In this document: positions 52,660-61,357 of the stretch, piece after piece
How positions within the stretch are numbered: position 1 is the stretch's first letter
How the letters are laid out: each line of letters opens with the position of its first letter
NCBI RefSeq assembly: GCF_002119765.1
Contig: NZ_CP021112.1
Span: 434,001-498,000 of the forward strand
Origin: Pseudorhodoplanes sinuspersici
Lineage (GTDB): Bacteria; Pseudomonadota; Alphaproteobacteria; Rhizobiales; Xanthobacteraceae
DNA: 64,000 nucleotides
Direction: 5' to 3'
The notes under the pieces: generated by a model
What the model was told of the DNA's origin: nothing
The model's database searches: none
What the model saw: only the letters and a program-made list of their open reading frames with translations
Program-made: the position numbers and the translations under genes

Positions 52660-54051
52660 TTAGTGGTGACCTTGGTGACGGCTATTTGAACGCCGCTTAA
52701 CGACGTCGACTTCGACGGCAGGCTTACGTGTGGTCTGGTCGGGCGCGCGGGTCGGCGTAATGGGCGCATTGGCAACTTCGTACGCGACGGTCCCCTCAGG
52801 ATGCTTGTACCAGCCGGGATCGCTGTAATCGTTGACCGGGTGCCCTTCGCGCACCTTCACGACCGTGAACATTCCGCCCATCTCAATTGCGCCGAATTGT
52901 CCATGCCCTGTCATCATGGGGATAGTGTTATCCGGCAGCGGCATTTCCATTTCGCCCATCTCTCCCATTCCAGCGGAGCCCATAGGCATATAGTCTGGCG
53001 TTGCGATGCGCCGAATTGCGTTCACAAGGTCTTTCTTCTGGACGCCGATGAAGTTGCGGACATCGTGCCCCATCGCATTCATCGTGTGATGCGACTTGTG
53101 GCAATGCAGGGCCCAGTCACCGGGCACATTGGCGACGAACTCATACGCTCTCATTGCACCCACCGGAATGTCGATGGACGTTTCCGGCCAGCGGGCGGTT
53201 TCGGGAACCCAGCCACCATCGGTACAGGTAACTGAGAAGTCGTAGCCGTGCATGTGGATCGGATGGTTGGTCATTGTCAGGTTACCAACCCGAACACGCA
53301 CGCGGTCGCCTTGTCGAACAACGAGATGGTCGATTCCAGGAAAAATCCGAGTGTTGAATGTCCACATGTTGAAGTCCGTCATCTCGTTAACATTCGGGAC
53401 ATAGGTGCCGGGGTTGATGTCGTACGAGCTGAGCAGAAATACGAAGTCGCGATCCACGCGCATGAACTTTGGATCGCGTGGATGCACGACGAAGAAGCCC
53501 ATCATTCCCATCGCCATCTGGACCATTTCATCGGCATGTGGGTGGTACATGAACGTTCCGCTTTTCTGCAGAACGAACTCATAGACGAAGGTCTTACCGA
53601 CGCCGATCGCGGGCTGAGTCAGCCCGGTCACGCCATCCATGCCGTTCGGAAGAAGCATTCCGTGCCAATGGATGGTGGTGTGTTCGGGCAATTTGTTGGT
53701 GACGAAGATGCGCACCTTGTCGCCCTCGACTGCTTCGATCGTAGGTCCAGGCGACTGCCCGTTATAGCCCCACAGATGGGCAACCATGCCGGGCGCCATT
53801 TCACGAACGACGGGTTCGGCGACCAGGTGAAATTCCTTCCAGTCACCATTCATTCGCCAAGGCAATGTCCAACCGTTGAGCGTGACAACCGGCTGATAGT
53901 CTGGACCTCCTTTGGGCATTAGCGGAGGTTGCATCGTGGCCTTATCCATGGAAGCAGCTTCGGGAATACTAGCTGCTTGTACACGGCCACTCACGGCCGA
54001 TGCGCTCGCAAGCACAGCAGCCGATCCAAGCAAAGACCTTCGGGAGATCAT
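52660..54051 (-). CDS. Multicopper oxidase, CopA-like, with Met-rich segment
   Basis: A 463-residue multicopper oxidase with a Tat signal (SRRSLLGSAAVLASASA). Ligand motifs: TIHWHGMLLPNG, FMYHPHADEM, TNHPIHMHGYDF and WALHCHKSHHTMNAMG. A Met-rich stretch (SAGMGEMGEMEMPLPDNTIP, about 360-380) suggests Cu(I) binding as in CopA/CueO. The ATG at 54051 is chosen because AAGGAAGG lies upstream and the Tat signal starts there. It follows a TolC-type gene by 22 bases. Likely role: periplasmic copper detoxification. Confidence 0.92.
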   Translation of the reverse strand: MISRRSLLGSAAVLASASAVSGRVQAASIPEAASMDKATMQPPLMPKGGPDYQPVVTLNGWTLPWRMNGDWKEFHLVAEPVVREMAPGMVAHLWGYNGQSPGPTIEAVEGDKVRIFVTNKLPEHTTIHWHGMLLPNGMDGVTGLTQPAIGVGKTFVYEFVLQKSGTFMYHPHADEMVQMAMGMMGFFVVHPRDPKFMRVDRDFVFLLSSYDINPGTYVPNVNEMTDFNMWTFNTRIFPGIDHLVVRQGDRVRVRVGNLTMTNHPIHMHGYDFSVTCTDGGWVPETARWPETSIDIPVGAMRAYEFVANVPGDWALHCHKSHHTMNAMGHDVRNFIGVQKKDLVNAIRRIATPDYMPMGSAGMGEMGEMEMPLPDNTIPMMTGHGQFGAIEMGGMFTVVKVREGHPVNDYSDPGWYKHPEGTVAYEVANAPITPTRAPDQTTRKPAVEVDVVKRRSNSRHQGHH

Positions 54052-54073
54052 GATCTGTTTTCCTTCCTTGGAG

Positions 54074-55546
54074 TTAGTGGCCAGCGGGTTCGCCGCCAGC
54101 AGCAACAGCAGTTGTGGCTCCCCCACCGCCCGCGACACCGCCACCTGTTACGGCCGTGGCGAGATCAACGCTGGCAAGCCAGAAGTCCCTCTGCGCTTCG
54201 ATGGCGGCCACATTGGAGTTGATCCTCTGACGCGCCTCGGCAAGAAGCGCGAAAACATCGATCATCATCGCGTTGTAGCGCAGCAAGGTTTCATCGGAGA
54301 TGATTTTCCGGAGCGGAATGATTTCGCGGCGGTAATGGGCCGCAATATCGTAAGTTGACCGATAGGCCCTGAAGGCGTCACGCGCCTCCGAGCGTACATT
54401 GACCGCCTTTTCGGTCAGCCGATTGACCGCCTGCATGTACGAATGTTCGGCCTGTCGGACGCGGACCTCTCCGAGGTCAAAGATAGGGATTTGAAACTCA
54501 AGCTCGAAGCCGTCGTCTCTTACGCGTTCTCCTGTTTCGCGCTCCTTCTTTGTTTTGGAGACGCCAGCGACTTCAAGGAGGTTGATGAAGCGTGTTGCCT
54601 GGCCGAGTCCGTAGGATCTCGCCATGAGATCGACTTCGATTCGAGCGATCTGCAGGTCAACACGTCGCCGGATCGCCTCGACTTCTATATCGGGTAAGGC
54701 GAGCGGACGTCTTGGCAAAGCGGCAAGCGTGCTGGGAAGCTTGAGGTTGGCGTCAGCGCCCCAAAGGCCCAGAAGCCTCGTCAATCGCTCCCGCTCGCTG
54801 GTTGCCCGTTGTCGCGCTGTCGCGAGCTGTGCGGTCAATTCCGCATAAAAGACTTGGTCGCGCGCCTGATCCAGCTTGTTCATGGCCCCGGTTTCTCCCA
54901 ACCGGCGGGCAAGCTGAGTTGCGGTCTCGGCCGCCGATTGAGCCTGCGCGAGAAATGCCGCAAGCTGCCGTTGAGCGACGGCACGGTAGTAGGTGCGACG
55001 AGTGTCGGCTGCAAGGCGAAGCGTATCTTCGGCGGCGCGAAGCTGTGCTTGGCTGAAACGCTGGGTCGCAATTTCGGCGCGCGCGGGCAGCGTGGCCAGG
55101 GAAAGAATGTTGGCGACAATGCGCTTTTCGATCTCAATTTCCGCAGGGCCGGAAAGTCTTCCGACTGAGACGGTTGGATTGGGCGGCAAACTTGCCTGTA
55201 CGCGATTTGCCTCGGCAATTCCGAGTTCATTGTAGGCGGCCTGAAGACCGCGATTGTTAAGGAGAGCGATTTGGACGGCAGTGTCCGCCGTCAGAGGGCG
55301 GCGAAGAAAGCTTCGAACGGCGTCGCTTGCCTGCTCTGCTTCCTGCGGCGTCCGGATCGCAACTACGTCTTTGCGAAGCTCATGTCCCGCGACATTGGCA
55401 ACGACGGACATGCCGCCGTCGGGCGAGAATGTGACGCATCCTGACAAGAGCCACGGCGCGCCCACTACGCAAAGCAGACGGACCCGGACGCGAAAGCGCG
55501 AGAGCTGCTGCATAAACAGCGCGCGGGAGAGGAAATATGATGACAT
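54074..55546 (-). CDS. TolC-family outer-membrane efflux protein
   Basis: A 490-residue outer-membrane factor. A lipoprotein-type signal (WLLSGCVTF) precedes two TolC-like coiled repeats with NNRGLQAAYNELGIAEANRV and long helices to YDIAAHYRREIIPLRKI. The tail is Gly/Ala-rich. The ATG at 55546 follows GTGAGGGG. No inner-membrane RND pump or membrane-fusion protein is adjacent, so it may pair with a pump elsewhere or serve the copper proteins. It is in one operon with the flanking genes. Confidence 0.88.
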   Translation of the reverse strand: MSSYFLSRALFMQQLSRFRVRVRLLCVVGAPWLLSGCVTFSPDGGMSVVANVAGHELRKDVVAIRTPQEAEQASDAVRSFLRRPLTADTAVQIALLNNRGLQAAYNELGIAEANRVQASLPPNPTVSVGRLSGPAEIEIEKRIVANILSLATLPARAEIATQRFSQAQLRAAEDTLRLAADTRRTYYRAVAQRQLAAFLAQAQSAAETATQLARRLGETGAMNKLDQARDQVFYAELTAQLATARQRATSERERLTRLLGLWGADANLKLPSTLAALPRRPLALPDIEVEAIRRRVDLQIARIEVDLMARSYGLGQATRFINLLEVAGVSKTKKERETGERVRDDGFELEFQIPIFDLGEVRVRQAEHSYMQAVNRLTEKAVNVRSEARDAFRAYRSTYDIAAHYRREIIPLRKIISDETLLRYNAMMIDVFALLAEARQRINSNVAAIEAQRDFWLASVDLATAVTGGGVAGGGGATTAVAAGGEPAGH

Positions 55547-55553
55547 TGGCCCC

Positions 55554-55838
55554 TCACTGTTTAGGGGCCGGCGCAACGCGCCTGTTCTGTTCGATCCATG
55601 ATGACGGAGCAACAGGCCGCAAACTCTGGTAGGAGCCGATTGTCGACGCGTAGCCAGCGCGCGCGACGGGGGCGCCCGGATCGGATGGATCCGGGCCTGT
55701 CATTGGCAGCGAGGGCACCATCGAGCAGGCAGGCAAGATCGTTGCGAGTGCAAGGATCGTGGCGGATGTCGCGATGCGTTTCGAGAATCGCTGAGTCCGA
55801 CGGAAGGCGGGTCGATCCGCCCGTAATTTCAGGAGCAT
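55554..55838 (-). CDS. Small putative lipoprotein
   Basis: A 94-residue protein with a basic start, hydrophobic segment and lipobox-like LATILPACS (Cys about 38), then a Pro-rich tail (MTGPDPSDPGAPVARAGY). It lies 7 bases upstream of the TolC-type gene. Unknown function; small lipoproteins of this kind recur at the head of CopA/TolC operons. Confidence 0.65.
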   Translation of the reverse strand: MLLKLRADRPAFRRTQRFSKRIATSATILALATILPACSMVPSLPMTGPDPSDPGAPVARAGYASTIGSYQSLRPVAPSSWIEQNRRVAPAPKQ

Positions 55839-55898
55839 GAGTACAGTCTCTCTACTGCCATTGATATCGGAGTGAGCGGCTCGTTGCCGCCCACGGCG

Positions 55899-56303
55899 TC
55901 ACATCGGCAAAGAGACGATCGGAGGTCGGTTGATACGGCCAGGATGGCTTCCGGTCACAATATCCTGCAAGGGAGGATACGGCGAAGAAGCGTTGATCTG
56001 CGGGCCGATCGCGGGTAAATGCGGAGCGGAGAGCGCCGTCAGGCAAAAGACGCCGCAGCAATTTCCTGGAGCAGCATCGTCAGTTTGGTCGGCGTCGACC
56101 TGATTCAGGCTTGAATGATTGTGCGGCTTGGTTTCCGCTTGGGCCTTGGCAGTGCCATGGTGATCATCTGTTAGACAGTGAACTGTTGCTGTACCATCGG
56201 CGAAAGCGAGCGCCAGCGACGGTGAGATGGTGCAAACGCCAAAGAGAATGGCAAGCACCAACGCCGCGCGTATCCGAACCGCTTTTGTCACCTGAACTAG
56301 CAC
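55899..56303 (-). CDS. Small Cys/His-rich exported protein (type B of three)
   Basis: A 134-residue protein: signal segment (ALVLAILFGVCTISPSLALA), His-rich middle (CLTDDHHGTAKAQ, KPHNHSSLNQ), Cys group NCCGVFCLTAL and C-terminal GRINRPPIVSLPM. The end matches the protein at 58641-59027 (KRLIRPPIASVSL). It heads or precedes the lipoprotein/TolC/oxidase operon. The conserved end and metal-ligand pattern suggest a shared, undescribed role in copper handling. Confidence 0.68.
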   Translation of the reverse strand: MLVQVTKAVRIRAALVLAILFGVCTISPSLALAFADGTATVHCLTDDHHGTAKAQAETKPHNHSSLNQVDADQTDDAAPGNCCGVFCLTALSAPHLPAIGPQINASSPYPPLQDIVTGSHPGRINRPPIVSLPM

Positions 56304-56378
56304 TTGCCGCAGCTTCTAAATCTGGAAGGCCGATAAACCCTACCGCATCGCCCAGCCGCCAGCAAGCCAGCGAAAGAG

Positions 56379-56507
56379 CTTACGAGATTGCACGGCCTAT
56401 CAGTTTCAGAAACCGCGGCGCGGCTTGGGATGTCGGAATCCGCCGTTAAGGTGAACGTTCACCGTGGCATCAAGTCGCTGCTACGTCTCGTCGGAGGCGA
56501 TCCATGA
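56379..56507 (+). pseudogene. ECF sigma factor region-4 remnant
   Basis: The plus strand reads LTRLHGLSVSETAARLGMSE then SAVKVNVHRGIKSLLRLVGG, the region-4 helix-turn-helix of an ECF sigma factor, and ends in a TGA that overlaps the ATG of the NrsF gene (ATGA). Everything upstream of region 4, including the promoter-melting region 2, is missing. It was the sigma partner of the downstream anti-sigma gene. Confidence 0.75.
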
Positions 56508-57154
56508 AGACCGAAGATCTCGTGATCCGCTTGAGTCAGGAAGACCCGCGACCTAAGCGATGGGAGCCAGCGATGGCATTGGCCATTGCGGCCCTGGCGA
56601 CAGGTGTGATCGTGGTTTTCTTCTCAGCTCTCTGGTTGGCGCCGCGGGCCGACTTGATGACCGCACTGGCGGCAAACGATCACACAGTCTTATGGAAGTT
56701 CGTTTTTGCCTTCGGCGTGGTCGTGACCGCGCTTCCACTCGTACGTGATTTGACGACACCGGGTCGTGCGGCTGGCATAGCCTCACTTATCGCGCTGTTG
56801 CCGTTCGCGATCGTCGTCGTGTTGGGGATGCGTGAACTGGTAGTGCTTTCGGAAACCGAATTGCGTCAACTTCTATCTCATGCATCATGGCTCGCTTGTC
56901 TTTGGCAAGTGCCGCTCCTGAGTATCCCAGCATTTGCGATTCTCGTCGTCATTGCGCGGCGCTTGGCGCCGACGAACTTGCAGCGCACCGGCGCCAATAT
57001 CGGCGTGATGGCGAGCGGCTTTGGTGCTGTAGGATATGCTCTCCACTGCGGCGACGATTCAATGCTCTTTGTAGCGACTGCCTATACATTGGCCATTGGT
57101 GAGATGGCGTTCCTGGGTGCGTTGCTGGGCCCGCGTCTGCTTCGGTGGACATAG
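56504..57154 (+). CDS. NrsF-type (DUF1109) anti-sigma membrane protein
   Basis: A 216-residue protein with six hydrophobic segments and the two conserved cysteines of this family (WLACLWQ at about 126-132, LHCGDDS at about 180). It ends LLGPRLLRWT. In Caulobacter, NrsF holds back SigF until metal stress. Its start overlaps the remnant sigma gene by four bases, so it is an orphan here unless it controls the intact sigma factor at 60487-61053. It is the same length as the NrsF protein at 59850-60500. Confidence 0.85.
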   Translation: MKTEDLVIRLSQEDPRPKRWEPAMALAIAALATGVIVVFFSALWLAPRADLMTALAANDHTVLWKFVFAFGVVVTALPLVRDLTTPGRAAGIASLIALLPFAIVVVLGMRELVVLSETELRQLLSHASWLACLWQVPLLSIPAFAILVVIARRLAPTNLQRTGANIGVMASGFGAVGYALHCGDDSMLFVATAYTLAIGEMAFLGALLGPRLLRWT

Positions 57155-57388
57155 ATTCACCGCTCACTTCTAAGCCAAACGAGTTCCGGGCGTCCAATCG
57201 CACCAGGCGTGTGGTTTCTCCCGAAGCGGGCGATGGAAGCCACTTCGATCCTGCCAACTCCGAGACATTCCCGCGCGCGACCAACGTGTGGACGCCCCTT
57301 CTAGCTCTCAGGCTCCGCCTAGGAGCGCATAGATCATCGCCGCCGCAGGTTCGTGCTCGCGCCTCCACACGCATGAAAGAGGCGTCGC

Positions 57389-58594
57389 CTATGCATGGTT
57401 TGGAAGTCTGCTAGGCGCTTCATGAGGTGCTGCAAGGTCGGCCGACCGCTTAAGGCGGGACTTGAGCGATAGCGCTGGTTTCTCGACTAACCCCCAAGAG
57501 AATGTCGCAAACAGCAATGAGAGGACTAGCGAAATGGTCAGATGTGCCCACACTGACACAGCAGGACCGGCAGCAACCAGCACCAGTTGCTGAATTGGCC
57601 AAGCGTAAATGTACAGTCCGAACGAAAGGTCTGTTTTGCTCGTGAACTTTGTAACACGAGGGATGCGAATGCTGCCAAGAACCAGCGCTGCATAGGCAAA
57701 GCTAAAAATGAAGGTAACATTGGCTGCTGGTGTTCCGTTTGTCACGAACGCCAGAGCGAGAAACCCTCCCGCTATTGTCCAGCTCAGTTTGATTTTTGCT
57801 CGATACCGATAGGCGACTATGCCGAGCGCAAAGCAGAAGCCGAAGCGCACGAAGCTGCCGATCGGAGGGGCGGATAAGGCGCTTGGCTCGGAGTTCGCGA
57901 GTGTCAGAGCTGTCGCGAGCATCAAGCATCCAAGGACTATAACACTCCGCTTTGTGATAAGCCCTAAGCTCATACCGACAGCGAAGACGATATACGCAAA
58001 CACTTCATACTTGAGCGTCCAAAGCGGTTCGTTGATTTCGCCAGGATGCGTGCCCGAGAGAAACATATCGTGCAGTTGCGCCCGGTCAAAAATGATTAAC
58101 GTGGCGAACGGATAGGTCAGGGTATGGCCGTCGTGGAAATATTCGGCGATGGACAGCCGCGTTCCGAACGGACCCAGCATCCAAGCAACGAGAGTGGCAC
58201 AGACGAACAGGCCGGGAAAGATCCGAAGAGCGCGCGCAATACCGAAAGTCTGCCAGTTGGGCTGTATCGCGAAGCTGCGGCTCAGCATTAGGCCAGAGAG
58301 GACAAAGAAGACGTTCACCGCGTGCTGCCCGAGCGTATAGGGCGTGCTTGAGAGGGGCTCGGCGGCGGTCAGCCCTATCACGAGTAGAAAGGAATGGGAC
58401 ACCACGACGCTAAGTGCAGCGAGAAGTCGAACGGCGTTGAAATTGTTGTTGGTGTGCTCTAGCACATCGGAAAGTCGCGGCGCCTCTGGTTGAGCCTCAG
58501 CACGGTGGTGGGTAGACGTCGACGGCTCTGAATGGCCGCGCGCCGTAGCTTCCTCCTGACAATGGCGGGAGGGCGGGATTGCTTTCATGAACAT
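57389..58594 (-). CDS. Acyltransferase-3 family membrane protein (OafA-like)
   Basis: A 401-residue polytopic protein. NNFNAVRLLAALSVVVSHSF holds the family His, GQHAVNVFFVLSGLMLSRSF the second motif, and about ten hydrophobic helices follow. The ATG at 58594 is chosen for a GAGG five bases upstream. Such enzymes O-acylate surface sugars. It has no clear link to the copper genes; its last codons converge with a gene-poor stretch after NrsF. Confidence 0.85.
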   Translation of the reverse strand: MFMKAIPPSRHCQEEATARGHSEPSTSTHHRAEAQPEAPRLSDVLEHTNNNFNAVRLLAALSVVVSHSFLLVIGLTAAEPLSSTPYTLGQHAVNVFFVLSGLMLSRSFAIQPNWQTFGIARALRIFPGLFVCATLVAWMLGPFGTRLSIAEYFHDGHTLTYPFATLIIFDRAQLHDMFLSGTHPGEINEPLWTLKYEVFAYIVFAVGMSLGLITKRSVIVLGCLMLATALTLANSEPSALSAPPIGSFVRFGFCFALGIVAYRYRAKIKLSWTIAGGFLALAFVTNGTPAANVTFIFSFAYAALVLGSIRIPRVTKFTSKTDLSFGLYIYAWPIQQLVLVAAGPAVSVWAHLTISLVLSLLFATFSWGLVEKPALSLKSRLKRSADLAAPHEAPSRLPNHA

Positions 58595-58640
58595 GAGATC
58601 CTCACATGTGTCTTCAGCGCGGCGACGACGCGCCATTCGT

Positions 58641-59027
58641 TCAGAGAGACACGGAGGCGATAGGAGGCCGGATTAGGCGCTTCGGTGTGGTACCGACAGC
58701 ATTGGGCTCAATATGTGCAACCGCTTTGCTTGATGGTCTGATCTCGACGGTGGTATCTGGAGGCACAACGGGGATGATATGCGCACACATAAGGCTGCAA
58801 CAGCTGCGCACTGGATTCTCGTCATCCACAGCATCTCCGACATCCGCGCTGTCAAGATTCCACACTGCGCGCTCGGAGGCGGTTTTGGCTTCTGACGGAA
58901 TGGGTGCGCAATGGCCGGAGCCGTGGGCCGCCGTTATCAAGCAAGGAAGAAGAATTCCGAGCAAGTAGAGGGCGACGAGAAGCGGCGTCAACCGTGATGC
59001 CTTCCCTTCTCTTGTTGCGATGAGCAT
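58641..59027 (-). CDS. Small Cys/His-rich membrane protein (type C of three)
   Basis: A 128-residue protein: hydrophobic segment (PLLVALYLLGILLPCLITAA) followed by HGSGHCAPIPSE, a Cys group SCCSLMCAHII, and C-terminal KRLIRPPIASVSL. Layout and end match the proteins at 55899-56303 and, less closely, 47182-47583. The frame extends 22 codons upstream to a TTG. It is 46 bases upstream of the acyltransferase gene. Possibly a copper- or redox-responsive periplasmic protein. Confidence 0.65.
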   Translation of the reverse strand: MLIATREGKASRLTPLLVALYLLGILLPCLITAAHGSGHCAPIPSEAKTASERAVWNLDSADVGDAVDDENPVRSCCSLMCAHIIPVVPPDTTVEIRPSSKAVAHIEPNAVGTTPKRLIRPPIASVSL

Positions 59028-59093
59028 GAAAAGCAACGTCCTAAGGCGGCGCCGGGCAGTATCAATAACAGCGCGGATCGCGGGAACGTCCAA

Positions 59094-59849
59094 GCGATAG
59101 TGATGGCAGGGCCGTTAATTTTGGATTACCGACATGCTGGATAGTCCGGTAACACGCGGACGTTAACGAGGCGGCGCGCTTTACCGAGTCGATCGCTGAG
59201 CCACCGTACGAAGGTTCGACACCAGCGCTAACATCGTTGCATCGTGACAAGATAATATTCTCTCACACGCTGTCGTCACTTCAAGCAACGTTTGCTCTCC
59301 CCTTCGCGAATTTGCAATTGGGCAAGGCGTGGCGCAATCGCCCTAGCGCCCCGATTGTGAAGGGAGACGACTCATGAGAGCATTACGGTGGAGCATGCAG
59401 TGACGACGGCGGCGTATTTCATTGCGTCACTAGGACCTGCGGACGCGCATCGCCAGGCAGGGAGCGATGCCAGAGGCGCGAGAGCAGTAGCTGCAGCCGC
59501 CGCCCCTGGACCTTCTCGTGTCACGCTATGCCTGAGTACAGGCCTTGCCTACAAGTATGCGGATATCTGGAACGATCCCGACCCGCGAATCCGCGCGAGC
59601 CTTGTGCGAGAGTACCCCGCATTCGAGGGTCGAGTCCGGCCTGGATCGAGGTACTGCGATTAGGAGGCAGTCCCATAGCCTGTGATCGCTTTGGATGTGC
59701 ACTATACTATCGAGTAGGAACCGCAGCAGCGGCTCCTGCTCGCTTTCTCAGACCGTCCCACGCTGGATGACGCATTTTGATGCAATGGGGATACGTCGTT
59801 CTGCCGGGGGACGGCGCGCGCCTTGTTGACCGCGCCGGAAGATCGTTTG
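59094..59849. other. Long stretch without a supported gene
   Basis: About 750 bases with no reading frame that shows a known motif, ribosome site and sensible composition together. A 91-codon frame at 59388-59663 has no homology signal and an odd Ala/Arg content. The region may hold promoters for the divergent small gene, or eroded sequence left by recombination in the cargo. Confidence 0.5.
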
Positions 59850-60500
59850 TCAGCTCCACCGCAGGAGATGGGGACCAAGGAGCAGTCCAAGTGCGGCAAA
59901 GGCTGAGATTGCGCTAGTGTAGGCGGTCGCGCTGAAGATTATGGTATGGCCGTCGGAGCAAAGGACATAGGCTAGAGCACCGATCCCACCAGAAAACAAC
60001 CCCACATACAATCCAGCCCATCGTAAATCGGTTGGGGCTAGCATTCGTAGTGCGAGCGTGGTGATGACGAAGGCGGGCAACGCAAGCACTGCTATCTGCG
60101 AGAGGCAGCTTATCCAAGGCTCGCGCACGACCTGGAGCGACCACTCCTCGAACGGTGCGATCGCGAGGTCCAGCAGCCCAAGAACACCCATCAGGAGGAG
60201 AGGAAGTAAAGTCACGATTGGCGGTAGCCGCATGCGGCGCCCGGGTACTGCAAGATCCCTTAGGCAAATAAGTGCCAATATCATAATGCTGATGATAAAC
60301 GTGAGCCTGAGAAAAAATGCAAAGTCGCCCGCTAGGACCGTTTGGAGGAGATCTGTGCGAATCCCAAGCCATACGAGCGCGATAGTGATGACGACCGCAT
60401 AGGACAGCACGGCGGCTGAACTGATGATAACAGCGGCGCTGGTAAACCAGCCAGGCCGCACATCCGCAGAGAGCGTATCGATCAGGTCATTTGTTTGCAT
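59850..60500 (-). CDS. NrsF-type (DUF1109) anti-sigma membrane protein
   Basis: A 216-residue protein with six membrane segments, the paired cysteines (WISCLSQ, VLCSDGH) and end LLLGPHLLRWS, very like the protein at 56504-57154. The ATG at 60500 overlaps the stop of the upstream sigma gene by 14 bases, so the two are co-translated as a sigma/anti-sigma pair. The frame extends further upstream inside the sigma gene but without support. Confidence 0.87.
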   Translation of the reverse strand: MQTNDLIDTLSADVRPGWFTSAAVIISSAAVLSYAVVITIALVWLGIRTDLLQTVLAGDFAFFLRLTFIISIMILALICLRDLAVPGRRMRLPPIVTLLPLLLMGVLGLLDLAIAPFEEWSLQVVREPWISCLSQIAVLALPAFVITTLALRMLAPTDLRWAGLYVGLFSGGIGALAYVLCSDGHTIIFSATAYTSAISAFAALGLLLGPHLLRWS

Positions 60501-61053
60501 CAGTCTTGTCCTTCGCATGACCAAGCCACCCAGACAATGCCTTGAGCGCTCGGTGAATGTTGACGCGAACAGTAACCGGCGACGATCCGGATTGCTCAGC
60601 GACATCCTGGGCGTTGAAGCCGTCGAGTTTCACCGATTGCAGCGGTTTCCGTAGGGATGGAGGCAACGCAGCAATGCCTTTTCGCACATCGAGCACAGCT
60701 TCAATTTGCTCTCCGTTGTCGATCAATCCATCAGTTTCCTGAAGTGGTTCTGTTGGAATCCTCCGATTGGATGCGCGTAAGTAATCTATCAGCTTGTAAC
60801 GCGTGATTGCATAGGCCCAAGCGGTTACCGGCAAATCTGGTTCGTAGGTATGGCGCTTTGCGTGAATGGAAATGAGTGCCTCCTGAACGATATCCTCGAA
60901 GTCGTCGCTCGAACCTCTAACGCGAAGGAGGTGACGATTGACGTAGGGCCTCAGCAGAGACGTGAGCTTCGCTAAATAGAGTCGATATGCATCGGAATTC
61001 CCTTGGAGACCGTCGATTAAGAGTCGCCTGAGCTCATTCTCGTCCGGGTGCAT
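60487..61053 (-). CDS. ECF sigma factor (SigF-like)
   Basis: A 188-residue ECF sigma factor. Region 2 spans about 30-95 (DFEDIVQEALISIHAKRHTY, PVTAWAYAITRYKLIDYLRA), region 4 about 125-178 (LPPSLRKPLQSVKLDGFNAQ, AEQSGSSPVTVRVNIHRALK). Its neighbour is an NrsF anti-sigma gene with overlapping ends. By analogy with the Caulobacter SigF/NrsF pair it should respond to metal or oxidative stress and switch on nearby export or copper genes. The ATG at 61053 is chosen by family length; the ribosome site is weak. Confidence 0.9.
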   Translation of the reverse strand: MHPDENELRRLLIDGLQGNSDAYRLYLAKLTSLLRPYVNRHLLRVRGSSDDFEDIVQEALISIHAKRHTYEPDLPVTAWAYAITRYKLIDYLRASNRRIPTEPLQETDGLIDNGEQIEAVLDVRKGIAALPPSLRKPLQSVKLDGFNAQDVAEQSGSSPVTVRVNIHRALKALSGWLGHAKDKTDANK

Positions 61054-61357
61054 GCGATCGCGTTCGATGTTGAGATTGCTCGTGCGAGAACGCAGAACAG
61101 GTTGGCGCCCAAAGCGAAAGCAGGCACCACTCGAACGTAACTTCGACGCGCGGCGGCTGAGCGTTTCAATTCGCTCAAAGTATTTTTTTGCGGAGTGATG
61201 AAACGATCGCAATTGTGATGCCGAGCTGATCGCGGGCCTGCGCTTGATCAAGCGATTTCGCCGGCGCCTTGAAGTCGAGAAGGGAATGCGGTCGCTGGAT
61301 GCTAGACAGAGGCACTATTTGCGTGAATAATTTTTCCAGCCTAGTCGAGGCGATCAC

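Noticed and set aside
57145-57414. An 89-codon frame after the NrsF gene
   Set aside because: Disordered composition, no ribosome site and overlap with the NrsF and acyltransferase ends.
59388-59663. A 91-codon plus-strand frame
   Set aside because: No motif and unusual composition in a gene-poor stretch; could be eroded sequence but cannot be supported.
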